Source: Romanomermis culicivorax (Eukaryota > Nematoda > Enoplea > Mermithida > Mermithidae). From it: a stretch of 64,000 bases of DNA. Positions 1-15,000 of the stretch are shown here, in pieces. The notes under the pieces are model-generated. The model was not told the origin of the DNA and did no database searches. It saw nothing but the letters and a program-made list of their open reading frames with translations. The number at the start of each line of letters is the position of its first letter. Positions within the stretch are counted from its first letter, which is position 1. The stretch covers positions 868,001 to 932,000 of the forward strand of contig CAWUHX010000041.1 of NCBI GenBank assembly GCA_963922205.1, given 5' to 3'. Made by a program: the position numbers and the translations under genes.

Positions 1-3000
1 CTGAAAATGGTCCGATCAGTTACAAGTTGGATAAGAATGTATATGTCGTCGGCTTCGGCAAAGCAGCCTACGGCATGGCGCTAGCCGTCGAGGAATTGCT
101 CAAACCGCACATCCGTGAAGCTATAATCAGTATTCCCTTTGGAACTTTCGACCTCTTAAGGATGTCCGTTTCGGGGTATGTTTCATACATATCTGGACAA
201 ATACTGTCTGATCATCTGGTACCAGTCGATCCAGAAAGTGATTTGGTTTCCGAATCGCTTCCGTTGTTTCCATGCCAAGTAGGTGTAGAAAACAAGATGT
301 ATCGTACAGACAGCCCCATGAGGAGGAGTATGAGAGGGGGTATTACCCCCACCTAAAGTCCTGAGAATTGATCAATGATTGCCTAATTTGAGACAAAATG
401 AAGTGTCAAGTGAACATTTAGCTACATTATTGCCTGAAATTTTCAACTTTACCCCTGAAAAATCTGAAAAAATCTGGTACATCTGGTATCATAGGTACAA
501 AATACTTGGCCCCTAAAATTCATGTCCTCCCACTCTAGAGCCAAAACGCTTAGAGCTAGAACCTTGGGCTTTTTCTCATAATTTCGGGTAAGGCAAACTA
601 TGGGATGCCTGTTGTCATTTCGGCTCTATCTGCAAGTGGTGCTCGGTGGGGCCCCAAAAACATGCCAAAAAACGCGTTTTTTAAGGGCCCCCGGTCCCAC
701 CATGCCCCACAATGGCTGTGCCATATCCAAGCTTCATATTTCGGCCTAAGCATCTTGGGGAGCAATCTCAAATGCTTTTTTTAATTTTTTTTTAAATATG
801 GCCTCAATTCAATTCTACGGTGGTCCGAAGTCCCGCCGGGAACCGCGAAATTCTGAAATTTTGTTACATAATACTGATGGCTTCAAAAAAATATTTTTTG
901 CAGCATAATGCACTACGGTGTCAGAATTTTTTGCAGTTTCAATTGAGCCAACAGCGTTATTGGGATTTGTAGGGAGTTAGGGCTTTCGATCATGGGAAAT
1001 TCAATGGACGCGGTCACTTTACATAAAAAATTATCCTGAGTGTAAGGAAACGTGTTTCCGCGATTTGTGGGGAGGGGTTTCTGACGATGGAGAATTCAAT
1101 AGACGCTATTACAGAAATTGAAAGAGAAAATTCCTCTGCTAAATTACTAAATAGGGTGACGATATGACAGACGGCTGATTAAAATCCGTCGATGACTATG
1201 GTCGAATCGCCGCTTCATTAATCGGAGATCAAAGTCGAGCTGAGGGCAGAAAGGTAGCAAAAAATTAACTTTCAACTTAAAGCTGCCACTAAAATGTAGA
1301 AAAAATCGAAAAATGAAAGTAATTTTTCCCGGGGCTTCAGAGCTGTTTTAAATTTTGAAGCAGACCATGTTTCTTGGTCACGACTCCGGTAGAAATTTTA
1401 CAATTTTTCTGTAGAGATATTCCTTAATTTAAATAGGACCATTCTATGATTTTCTCCTGCGTTTCTTCACGAGGTTTCAATAGAATTTGTAGATCGATTG
1501 TTCTATGTTTGTGAAGAAGTAATTTTTGACAATAAATAGTTGTGTGAAAAATCCGCTGATTTCTTTACTATCATAGGTCTACAGTGATCCTTCAGCAATT
1601 TCAAAATGACCGAACAACAGTAATATCGATTTTTATTATCTCCTAGCTTCATGAAACTGAACCATGTTTCTTCGATATGGTGTTTCTTCTATGTAACCAC
1701 TGGGTTCTATTCTTGCCTTATTCATCGATTACTGTGGTTCATTGAAGTCATTTTGAAAGGAAGTGGTTTTTGAGACACTTTGCGCTTAGTATAATGGAAG
1801 AAGTCCAAATCCGGTGGAAAATCTTAATTAACAATCACGGAATTTGGCGAAGTGACCGATAGTACTTAAACATTTCCAAAAAATGCCAGTGCATGCAAGT
1901 ATCGTATTATGTATATGATGTTTGTGGTGAGGTCAAAAAGGCATGAATCATCCACTTAAAAGGGCGATATCTCAATTTCTGATCCACTCCAAACATAAAC
2001 CGCCCCTAAAAGACTGAACGAGTGTAGTTTAGTTTGTTTTTCTCAAAATGCTTGCAATGAAACCAGTTAGCTATTTCATGCAAATTCCTATAAAACAGAA
2101 AATTGGCAAATGAATTACTGTTTTTCGAGTGAAAAATTGTACTGCAAAACGACAACATCGACAAATTTGACGGCAGTAAGTACTAAAACACATAGGAAAA
2201 GCTTACAGTCACGTAAAATAATCAATAAAAGATCAGCAATTGTTTTTTGGTCTGATCATCATTAATTTACAGTGTTGATGAGAATGGTGAGCAGTACTCG
2301 TGCTAGAGCCACGCGGAAGTCTCATATACATGTGGTAGATTTGGATGTACATTACAATAAATAATTTGATGATAAATGCATAATCATTCATAATTTTCAT
2401 ATAATTGAAGTGTGGATACTACACTACATCGTTTTAGCTAGAATAATGAACTACTATACTCCAATGTCCAATGATCGATGCACTGGTCCGAGTTTTGACA
2501 AACCCAGCCTTACTGGAGATCAAGAAATCAATTTCTATACCCTTTAAATCTTTAAAAAGAGTGAAACAGTGGTTGTCATGAAAGAAAAATTCATTGAATA
2601 GAGTCAACGAGCCTTCCATAATTTTGGATAAAAGTTTATTTGCACTCTCGAAGCATTGCTCATTCCGAAATGATCGATGCTATACAGCACATGCTTGAAA
2701 AAGAAATTTACTAGTGTGAAATTTCTGTATGCTGTCTTCTGTAGTGGAGAACATTGACCATGGTTTGGTACATTAATCGATATTATATGATTTCGACTCT
2801 GGAATTTGAAGGTTATAATATCTTCAAAATATTTGAAAAAATCAAAATTAGTAGGTACATATAGATAGCTAAGGAGAGGAAGATGTGACAATGTGCAATT
2901 CGTTTACTAAATATACAATTAATATGTCGTAATATCAACTTTATTGAATAAAAATGCAAGAATACACCACTCCAATGCGAGAGTTAACCAATGATATGTC

Positions 3001-6000
3001 TTTCAGGGCGGTTTATGTTTGGAGTGGATCAGAAATTGAGATATCGCCCTTTTAAGTGATGATTCATGCCTTTTTTACCTCACCACAAACATATATACGT
3101 AATATGCTACTTGCAAATATCTCCATTTTTAGTGCTTTTTTCGGAAAAGCAATAAATCGGAGCTTTTCATATCAATCTTGCAGCTATGCATTGCTCAGTC
3201 GCAAAGGGCCAAAAAAGCCAAGAAGTTTTTCATCAAGAAAGGAAGCTTCCAGGCGGGCGAACCCCACCGCTAGTTTATTCCTAAAATAAGACCCAAAGCC
3301 TCTGTGATACATACAAAAAAAGCAACGACAATGCAAAACTGAAATATAAATTTTTTTAATGCTCCATCAGTCTGCCGGTTTATTTTTCAAAACGACCAAT
3401 TTGTCTATGGAATCATTAGCTTCGATTTTGACCCTATTCGGATCGAAATTAGCTTGAGTGCCTCCTTTCTCTGGACAGAGAAAAGAAAAAAATCAGTGAT
3501 TAGAAAAACTCAATACTCCTGAGGAATAGTCAAAATACTATATTGAATACATTGAAATTCAGGGCCCTGAATTCATATCAATTGGAAAAATGACAATAAT
3601 AGAGGAAAAAATGGTCGCGACTCAAAAATATTTGTTCCTGAAGAATTCCTTGGAAGATTGAAATTAAACAGAGTACTCGAATCAGCATAAAAAATTTTCA
3701 AAAGCGAAAAATAGTTAATTATAGCCCTTAGGCAATAATTTTGTCTCTCACCTCCTTTAGCCGTGATAATTTTTTATTTGTCATCTTCACAAATGAGAAT
3801 CAAATCTAACGATATCCAAAGTCTGAAATTTGAATAGAAAACCAAGGCGAATTTCTTAAAATTTTTACCAGAATGGATCTTCTTAGATTTGAACTCCCAA
3901 AATTTTTTTCAACAATTAGAAGCTCGCCAAAAATTTTTTCCTCATTTCCAATTTTTTTCTCGAAAGACACCATTTGAGGAAAAACGGGTGCTTCAAATTT
4001 CAAAATTTTTTTGATTTAAATGAATTAACGCCGCTTTAAATACCAGAATATTTGAAAAAGCTGAAAAACGCTTATATATAGCGTATATGAGCTTTTAAAA
4101 CCGAAAAAACGGCTCGGGAAAAATAGGGAAGCAAATTTTGGCCCCTTTCCGCACTTGGATAAACGCCGGTGGGAAAAAACAGTGATTGCGACAGAAAATT
4201 GAGTATAAGAACAAGAAAAATAGCTTCGGCTCGTTTACTTTGCCAAAAAAAATTTACAGCATCAAGAAACATGCGAAATTCGCTCCGATTTCGAAAATAA
4301 AAATTTAATTTTTCCGCCGGAGTGCGAATGTAGGCGGACCATTCAAACCGAATTTTTTTGCGCGACACAATTGAAATGTTTCAGTTCGGTCGGTTTCCGT
4401 TGATAACATCAATACTTACCATCCTTTTTCACGCGATGAAAATTGTCATACTTGGATGAAAATTGCTGTACTTGCTCACCGCGCGGAAAACCTGCTTCTG
4501 TCCGCCGATAAAGACAATTATAAATGGGTTCTAGGACAATTCGCCCCCAGCAATTCGTCTCCCACAATTCGCCCCTGGTAATTCGCCCCCACTGCAGTTC
4601 GCCCCCAACACAATTCGCCCCTCAGCAATTGCCCCCTCCCCCCCCCCCAGTAATTTGCCCCTGGTACTATACTTGCCTGGTTTTAGAAATTCCATGATAT
4701 GCTATGTAATATATCTCCAGATTTTCTTTTTCCAGCTTCATTTCTTGTAACTTTTTATCGGGATCTATGGAGAGCAGTTAAGATTATGACAAAGTATCAC
4801 AATTATTCTACGTGTGACTCTATTGTGTTCTTCACTATCTTTTTTGTGACAACTTTGCGGTGTACCAAAAACAAAAAACAATAAAAATAGAAAAAATAGA
4901 AGAAAAATATAGAGAAAAATCAGAAAAGAAGAATGAGTAAAAAGTAATAAAAAATATAGAAGAAACTAAATAAGAAGGATAAAAGACAAAAAAGGAATAC
5001 AAGAAAAAAATTAAACGAAAAAAGAAACAAAAAACATAAAAAAACAAATGCAGATCGAAGAACATAAATGACTCGCAATTCTGCCTATGATATCCGTGTT
5101 ACAAATTAAAGTTCTGCGTAAATTGTCCCATGTATTCACGCCATTAGACTAAAATTTGGCATGGTTTCTGGGGATTAGGACACCATCATTACAACCTTGA
5201 AAAAATATGAATTTGCAAATTGCCAGTGTTGAGATTTTTCACAAATTTTTGGTCGAAATTGATTATTTTCAGTCAGATAAACTTTAGCTGCAAGCTTTCT
5301 TTTTGAACTCGGCCACACATTTTGTTTCAAGTGGAAAAGCAACCGGCCACTTCAATTCTAAGGAACTACTGCTCAAACGCTGTATTGCTGACTGTACGAG
5401 TAAAAAATGCTTATACTGACTTAGTAGTAACCGCATCAGTAAAAAAATCTTACATTCAAAGAAAATTAAAAAAAATTATTTGTGAACATATATTTGGAAC
5501 ATTGCTGTAGATCAGACTACTCCATAAGGAGGGGTATGAGGGGGTATTACCCCTGCCTAAAGTCCTAAAAATTGATCACTAGTTGCCTAATTTTAAGACA
5601 AATGACGTGTTTAGTGGACATTTAGCTACACTACCCCGCAAATTTTCAACTTTGCCTTACCTGAGAAATCTGACCTTGGGGACCTCTACTGTAAATCTTT
5701 TTCTTCTTGTACATAATATTTGCACTCTGCATGCAGAATTCATAAATAAACATGCTGGGCTGGGAAAAATCTCTTGGTATTGTGTATGGATGTGTGGAAA
5801 TGCTATTACATAACTGCTGACAACTTGGTGGAATTATTTTTAAATCTGAATTTTTTAGATTAAAAAACAGTGAATTGGGGGCCAATTACTGGGGGAGAAT
5901 TGTGAGGGGGCGATTTGCTCAGGGGCGAATTGACCGGGGCGAATTGTGGGGGACGAAATACTGGGGGCGAATAGTCCGCATCCCTATAAATGACCCTTAA

Positions 6001-9000
6001 ATTATACAGGGTGAGCCAAAAAAAGCGACTGGTACTGAATTTCATAGCCTTCAAAAGGGTGAAGCTTTTCTAATGCGATTTACTGCCCCATCTGGCATAA
6101 AAACAGTAAAGTTTCAGCCAGATTGCTCGAATATTGACTGACTAGAATCAAAAATACTAAACGTCGGTTTTTTTCAAATAAATTTGGAAAAATTGACAGA
6201 AGTTGACAAAATCAATATGTTTTACAACAGAAAAGTACAATACATCCAGTCATAAGAACCATATAACAGCTGGAAACTAAAGGAGAAGCGTTTTAATGTG
6301 TCCTTCTTTCTGTTTCACCAATAATTTTAATCGTTTTTCGATCTGGTCAATGGACAGAATTGATTTTGCTTTGATTTTGCTTTTTTTCAATTTAAAAACA
6401 AAAGCTCGAGATTTTCGCGAAATTTTGCACATATTGAAACAAGAATTTTATGACTTTAAATTACGTGTAACTTACAAATCTGGGTAATTTTTAAAGTATT
6501 ACTGTATGTAAACAAAATTTTTTTCACAAAAGGACAACTTTTACTTCTTGAAAAATGACCACTTTTACTAAATTTCTGTTTGTACAGTAACCGTAAGTGC
6601 TAGGAGCATAAAATTTGGGCCTTATAACGAAGACAAACAGAGCATTGTAACGCAGCAATCCGCATTATAAAAGGTTCATCCGTTCTAAAGTTATCAAAGT
6701 CAGCACCAGTCGCTTTTTTTGGCTCACCCTGTATAAACAAAAGAGATGAAAAATAACATTTTCTTCATTTGACTTGAGCCACTCCGTGACAACGTCCCCC
6801 GAGAAGGGAGTGGCATTTTTGACTTACATATCTCTCTTTTGCTTGCTTACGCAGTACACGATTTTAAAATACTCACATTTCATGTAGGAAATTACTTTAA
6901 AAGTTTCTTTTCCTTATTAGATAAATTTGTAGATTGATTATAAAATTATTGAAAAATTGATATTTCGAAACTCGAAAAAACGCGTGCTAAGTCAGATTCG
7001 ATCGCGGATCATAGTTATATCGACTCGGCACCTCGGCACCATATCACTACACCACACCTACTTCTACCGATCAATAAGTATGCTACGTCATGGCAAGCGC
7101 CAAAAACGGAGTGAGTGGCACACTGATGAAAAAATTCGCCAATCTTAATGCCGTTTCTCGTGATGCACGAATCGAAGAACAAAAAATGTTGCAGCATCAG
7201 ATGCGGTTTCAAAAGCGCTTTCCATCTGATCGGGTCAACATTATAGAACGTGGAAGGAAAGTCAAAAAATCAATTTTTCGTCCGAAAATTTTCAAAACTT
7301 GGACGCATTTTACGGATTACTAACTGAGTATTGTAGATCCAGAGGAGTACTATGCATCGATGAGAAGTCCATCCAATTTAGGAGTGCCTTGGCGGAGTAG
7401 TTTTTTTATTTTCGCCTTTGTTCGTGAAATATTCGGATTCGAAAGAAACCATACTGCAAAAGCGCGGCACACCACATCCTTAACTTCAAATTTGAATAAC
7501 TGACTACCATGAGAATATTAAGCATTTTATTTGCTATCAGCAGATAGAAAATTGAACGCTGAATTCAATGAAACAAGTTTTAGACTTTTATCTTTAATAT
7601 TGGCAAAGTTATGCAACATATTCCACGAAAAAAAATTATGGTCTAGATTTCTCGATAAACATGTCGGTGATAACGTAAATCTCAACATTATAACAATTGA
7701 ACATCAGATTCTGATGTAACTTTTTACGAGGAATCTAATGAGCATAATTAATTTTCTGTTCAACCAATCGTTCGTTATCTATCGAGCTTTTTTTCGAACA
7801 GCTTACTGTAAAAATCACGAATTTTCTGACATATGACTCTATGACGATAGCGTACTTTACTGTTTTCTCTCTACATGTGCCTGTCAGATTAAAGATGAAA
7901 TCACTCGAAATTTTGAGACATCCTCTTCAACGCAAAAATCGGGTTATAATGTTCAAAAAAAAGTAAATGAAGTACTTTTGAAGAGCTATCGAATGACCAC
8001 TAAGCCATCTACCAGAAGCATTTGGATGTTGTGTAAAATGAGATCACACTTTTTGATCTTTTTTCTGTAGTGTAAAGTGAATAACTTGAGATGTAAACGT
8101 GAGCTTTGATAGTTCAAACGATATTATAGAAGTGTATTCAATTATCTATCTAATGGTCTTTTTTTAGTCTAAACTCCCTACCGTTCTTGAAATTTTTGAG
8201 TTCAAGGAAAAGAAACTCACTTTTTCGCACAAACATAATGTGCTAGCGCCGCTGCCGCGCGCAGCACGATACTGGTATATTCTTCCACAGAAGCACGTGC
8301 ACTGCTCGGTATGACGTGTCCAAACCAAACTAGCAGAGAATGTAAAAAAGTTTTCATTGAATGATGGGAGAGAAGCCAACATTTTGTCCTTGATGTCAGC
8401 TTTGGCAATCTCCGATTAAAATGATATTCTTTTATACTGACACTCCTTAATCAACGTTCTGTCACACACAAAAAATAAGTAGAGTTTAATCGGCGATTCA
8501 GTCGGAGATTGGTTGGTCAATCTTCTGTCATCCAGCTCTGAAGGAAGTTAGAATTTAACGAATAAATTAATTGATTACACCCTGATTAAAAAAGATAAGA
8601 TCAATTATAAATTTTAAGCTCTACATATCGATCGAGCGGATTTCCATATTTGGATATTTTTTCGTTTATTCTCAGTTTTTGTATTCCATTTTAGTCATCA
8701 GACAAAAAATCTTTATACATTAAAAATTTTGCTTTCAAATTTTCTCAGATTCCTCATGAATACATGAATTTATCAAGCTTAATTGTTCCTCGTATCATTA
8801 TAACTAGAGCAAATATTGGAAAGTTTTTTCATAACTGAAATTAAAGTTCATTTGCTGTTCTCGCTTTTCCTGATACGTTTTATTGAGCATGATGCCTCAG
8901 GTTTTCGCTGCCGCCGTTGAACTCCATTTTGCAATACAGAGAAGGTGCTAGAAATAATATACCCGATAACGACTCGTTAAAAGCTGCCACCGAAATCAAA

Positions 9001-12000
9001 AGTTTATGCTCAAGACTCAAGGAATCCGATATATTGATCGTCCTCATTTCAGGTAACTCTATTCAAATATTTTTGTGAGCAGTTTTAGGTTTGTCGAACA
9101 AATTTCAGTCAATTGGCGGTGACAATTGACAATTGATGATAACAATTGACAACTGACAATTACATTAATTCTTTTATACCTATTGGCACACTGGTGAGTG
9201 AGTTCAAATCTTTAAGTTGTAAGAATGATAACGTTTTAATCTTCCGTTTTTTATCTTGATCTTCATGAAACAACGCATCAAAAGTTGTCATTTTGAATAG
9301 CCGTAGTCTTCTGTATAATTCTTGTACAGTTCGAGCTGCTTGAGTCTTTCATCGTTTAAGTGTGAAAATATTAATAAAAAACATAAAAAAGAATGCTGGA
9401 AAAAACAAAACATCAAGAGAAAGGAAACGTGAACAAAAATGAAGACAAAAAATAAGTGAAAATAGGTAGAAAAGCATTAGAAAAAGAAAGAAGAGGCAAC
9501 GTAGAGAAAACAACAATAAAGAAGGAAAAAATGTGAAAAAAGAAAGAATCGGGAAGGGTTAAAAGCAAAAACACTAAGATGAAAAGTAATGGAGAAAAAA
9601 TCAAAAGGGATAAAACTATATATGAAATAGAGCGTGTCGAAATGTATAAGAATTATACGGAAGATTATGCTTATAAAAAATAACAACTTATAATTTATTG
9701 TTTCATGAGCAAAAAAGAAAAAAGTGGATGAAAAGAAAAACGAAAATAAAAGAAAGCAGAGACAAAATATAAAAACGTAAAAACATACATAAACGAAAAC
9801 ATTAAAAATACACACAAAAAAACGAAAGAAAAAATAAAAATATGGGAAAAATATAAGGTAAAGAAAGAAAACATGAAAAAAGTTTCATTAAATTCTTGAT
9901 CGCTCGTTTGGAATCGCCCAATAGGGAATTCGCCCAATTGGGAATCGCTCACTTGCGAATTTTCTCAATTGGGAATCGCTCAATTGGGAATTCGCTCACT
10001 TGGGAATTCGCTTACTTGGGAATTCGCTCAATTGGGAATCGCTCACATGGGAATTGCTCAATTGGAAATTCGCTCTCTTGGGAATCGCTCACTTCAGAAT
10101 CGATCACATGAGAAATAACTTCTCACCATTGGCCAATGTCGGGGCACGTGTAACGATCCCGATCAGGGCTCAACGAAAATAGGCGGGTTCGGAACACGAA
10201 ATGTTGTATGTTACCATACAACAAACGTTTGATCGCGCCAGTCCTGCAACAGTAACCTGTAACTTATGTAATACAGACCCCATACCAAAAACCGGGGCTC
10301 CTGAAGACCCGGCAGATTTTGATTGATACTCAGGAGAACCCACTCCCCAGCACTGACCAAGAAGTTGATGAAGGAAAGTGAGAAAAAGAGAAGTGAGAGA
10401 CGCCATTAGAATGAAACTGATGAATTTTAACGAATTTTCTAAATAAAGCATACTCGATTCCAAAGAAGTAACATCAAAACTTTTAAAAGTGCTGACCAAA
10501 TGAATAGTTTCATATATTTGACTAATACAGATGAGCTAATATGCTGCTTAGATGTTAGAATACCTTTCTTTTTGTTACCAATAAGGAAAAAATTTTATAT
10601 CTCACCCCTGTCCTGGCTGACCTCAGCAGAATTTCCATGCTGTGCATATATATAAAAATCTACTGCGATTAGATTCATTTTGTTTTCGAACTGCTGATGA
10701 GATTGAAATGAAAATTTCATTAGTTTTTTAGGTGGCGGTTCAGCCCTGTTACCTTGTCCGCCGTCAGGTATAACTTTGGACGATAAAGTCACTTTGATTA
10801 AACTGCTCAGCAGTCGTGGAGCCGATATTGTGCAATTGAATACCGTAAGACAAAAGTTGTCCGATTTGAAGGGTGGCGGATTGGCCATACTAGCCAAGCC
10901 AGCAAAAGTAAATCTCAATGGCGATTTCGTTTGTTCATACTTGATATCTAGATCATTATTCTTTCAATCATCGTGAGTTAATGCCCGAGCCAAGGTCCTG
11001 CCATAAAATGCGAAAGATGGAACACAGTCAATCCTCATTGTATTTGATTTTGGTTTTCAAATATGGAAGTCATTTTTCCCCCAAATATGACGTCAACCAG
11101 CAACCTCCACTCAGAGATTTAAAGTTTACTTCAGGATCTGGTGATCATAAATGTACTTTTATTTTCTTGACTTGGTCACATAGTGGGACTCATCAGAAAA
11201 ATTCTGTTCCATTACACCATAGGTCAAAATTATCAGAGCTGAAACTTCATCTTGCCATCTTGCAGTGCGACTCGCTAATTTGCTTCTTCTGGTGTAGAAT
11301 TTAGATGAAAATAATTTTGTTTACTTGTCACGAAAAAAATCAAATGCTTGAGAAATTCTTCTTACCAAAAAAAGATGAAGGAAAATGAGAAAAAATGGAA
11401 AGATGTCTTTAGAATGACAATGATAACGGTTTTCCTTAACAAAAATACTTGATACCAATGAAGTAACATTAAAACTTTAAAAATGGCTAACTTTTACTAA
11501 TATAGACGAAAGAGTATAATGCTTGGATGTTGACCTATCTTTTTGTTATCAAGGAATAAAAAAAATTCTCCATCCTTGTCCTAGCTGACCACCAGCAGAA
11601 TTTCTTGCGTGTATGGGTACAAGCTATACAGCCGAAAACAAACAACAATACCAACAAACCAAAAGTATTTTGAAGCTCATATTTTCTACAGCAGAAACTA
11701 CCTTTGCGAAATTGTGCAAATTACACCCTGTGTATTGTAAAAGCAAAATAATTATATGCAAAAAACATCCTGGAAAATCTGAATCCATGTACGGCAGGGT
11801 TACGACTGTAGAAAATCGTCGGTGTTTCCAAGAAAATCACGTGAGACGTTGTAATTTAATAGAATCTTTTTTTGGGATTTCTTAATGTTTTGCTTTGTGT
11901 TATGTTCCGCTTGATGACACCAGCCATCCGATCAGGCTTTTTTTTAGTCATTTTAGGAGCCTGGGTCCCTAAAAGTTCGGAAATGGCTCTTAAAATTTTA

Positions 12001-15000
12001 GGTCTAGGAGCCATTTTGGCTCCTGAAATTTTGACATATTCATTTATATTATAGTGAATTGTAGCTGTTTTCATTCAATTTTAGATTTGAAGTAAGTGTT
12101 TTACAGGCTCTAAAATCATAAAACTTCGAAAATTTTCCGGCGCTTCGCGCCGGATCTTATTATATAATTTTTTTAATTAGTCTATTCACTGTTTCTCTAC
12201 AAATCAAACTTTCTGGAAAAAAATTCTCGACGAAGGGAAAAAACATGGGGGTTCGACATGGAAAAGATGAATTTTGGTGCATTTGGTGCAAAAGAATTCT
12301 GGTGATCAAAATCTCAATTTTTCCATTTTTGTTACTATTATTTTAAATATGGAGCCGAGTTTGAATTCATGATTATTATGGGATGGAGGTGATTTTCATA
12401 AATTTCAAGTTTAATTTGAGCTTGTCAAACTTATGAAAGTATGAACATATTTTTTAGTTTGTAAAATGATATAATACATGTTTTCGAACCTTGTATGTTT
12501 ATCGAATAAGTTATCCTTAAATTGATTTTCCAGCATTTAGAATGTCAAAATCTGAAAAAAATCGTTGCATAGCGCCGGAAAGATATAGGAAACAACAGAA
12601 CAATGAGAACAGAAGCTGCAATTTCAAAACCCTATACTTTTGAGTCGGAAGGAAATGAACTCAAGTGCAATCTTGGATGAAGACTTGTGCAAAATTAAAC
12701 GAAATATCGCGTTTTTTGCATAAAAAATTTTCTTTGCACAAAGATTTCTCGGCCGATGTTTGTACGTGTGGAAATATGCCTGTAACTGAAAATGTTGGGT
12801 GGAAATCAAATTTTGAACAGTGATTTTTTAAAACTCGTATCAACTGATTGAATATCTACATAATTTAATTATATAGTACGTTCTACAGTGTGTTACAAGC
12901 ACGCTTTTCAATATTCTTCAATTAAAAATTTTTGGCTCCCAAAATTTTAATTTGGCCCCTAAAAATTTAGGCCTAGGAGCCATTTGGCTCCTGGTTTTCA
13001 AATCAAAAAAAAGCCTGCATCCGATAGCATGACCCTTTTCCTGATTTTTTAGCTATTTTGTATTTTCGTCAATTTTTCTGCTACATTTTATTTGGCCAAT
13101 GGAAAAAATATATTTTATTGGACCAATGAGACAAAATAGAAGAAGAACAAAAAAAGGGAAACATATATTAATATTTATTGATAGAGTGAATCAAAACCCT
13201 GCTAAAATACTTAACACAATTTCACAATTTTTTTGCTTCTACCAGCGGAATTTCAAAGACAACTGGCATCAAAACCAAAAGGTCAATGACCTTCAATCAG
13301 GACCGCTGTCATAAAGTGAAAGATGAAGCAAAGAAAAACATTAAGACATTTCAAAAAAGATGCCAAATTACAATTTCTCATATGATTTTCTTGGAAACAC
13401 TGACGACGTTCTGCAGTCTTCACCCTAATTATTTTGCTTTTTCAGCAAATAGTGTATGATTTGGTGAATTTTACAAAAATAATTCCTGATGTGAAAAATA
13501 TGAGCTTTAAAATATTTGTGGTTTGTTGGTATGTTTTTGGCAGTAGAAGAATTATAAACGTGTACGATACTTGCACAGCATGGAAATTCTGCTGGAGGTG
13601 AACCAGGTCAGGGTATAGAATGGAAATTTTTTGTTTCTTGATAACAAAAAATGAGTTTTCTTACATCCATGCATTATATTCTTCCATCTATATTGGTAAG
13701 ATATGTCACAGTATTCGCTTGATCAACAATTTATAAAGTTTTAATGTTACTTCCTTCGTATCAAGTATGCTTTGTTTTGAAAAATCGTTATCATTGTCAT
13801 TCTAATTACATCTTTTCATTTTTTCTAATTTTAATTTATCGTCGTCCTTATCGACGCTGGTTGGTCTAATCTGCTGAATTTATCAAGAATCTGCTGGGGG
13901 TCCATCTAAATCTGCTTGGGGTCCAGACCTCCCTATGTGCATGCATATGCTTGTATCAATATTCATTTTGACCGAAATTACAATATTATGCATTATGAGG
14001 TGACGTACTTTTATGCACTATAGCTCAATAAAAAGTGTTTTTATTTTCCTTATTTCTGGTTCATTGAAGGCCATATGGTTGCTCTTCAAGCTGACAAAAT
14101 TTGGAGTTCGGCCCGAACCTGTTTGAGTTACTGTAGGCCAAAATGTGCAAAATTTCAACAGATGAATCTTTAAATTTCTGCGTTCTTTTGTTCATATAAA
14201 TGCCAACGAACAATTTTTTGTTGTGAATATGACATATAAATGAAGCGCAACATATGCTCTATCATTTAAAGAAAACCCGAACAAAATGTAATACAAATTG
14301 AGAGGACTGTACGTGAAAATGCAACATCAAGCATTTTTGCAGTTTTCATATAAATTTTTGCAACTTTAAATGCCCATAACATCGCGAAAAAAGGAGTTTT
14401 GTGTAAAATGATTGTTATCATCGTAATCAGCGTCTAAAACTAAACACAGTAAGTAAAATTCGGGGCAACTTTTTTTAGGTTATCGGACCTCGCGGTGATC
14501 CTTACAGAAGGTGACTCTTAATGCTCAGAAAAATTTCACGTTATCCTTGCATTCGATAGAATCTTACGCGTCTATAGTCTATTTTTCTTGAAAGGCTTCT
14601 AAATAATGAAAGTGAAAAGCAAGTAGTACGATTTTCAGCACGATTTTCTGGTAAACCATATAACATATAGGACTGGAAATTTGTGAGCATAATCAACTTA
14701 AGCATACTTAAACAATTTTTTGAGTGAAAATTTTTGCGGTAAGAGCTCTATGTAAACGATTTTAATGACAGTACTGATTTGTGTCACTTTTCTATTTGGA
14801 AGCATTTTTTAAAAAAGACTATACGTCCTGCTTTCACATTAGAGTAGTAGTGCAAATCATGTCTTTATTCTTGTCAATGACTGTGAATTAATATGATGAT
14901 TCGCTTACTAGTCGTTAGAAAACTAGCTAGCAAACTAAAACTATATATACTCATAAATTTATGAGTTATTCATATTGAAGAATGAGTTTTTTTCAGGTCA

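Noticed and set aside
7090-7323. Plus-strand frame with MLQHQMRFQKRFPSDRV
   Set aside because: No homology recognised, no convincing splice partner, and overlapping frames on both strands are also open.
8217-8410. Minus-strand coding-like stretch ending at a GTGAGT donor
   Set aside because: Open in two frames with no way to choose, no partner exon found, and neighbouring sequence recurs near 1200.
9477-9952. Long phenylalanine-rich minus-strand frames
   Set aside because: They arise from the purine tract on the other strand, where stop codons are rare by composition.
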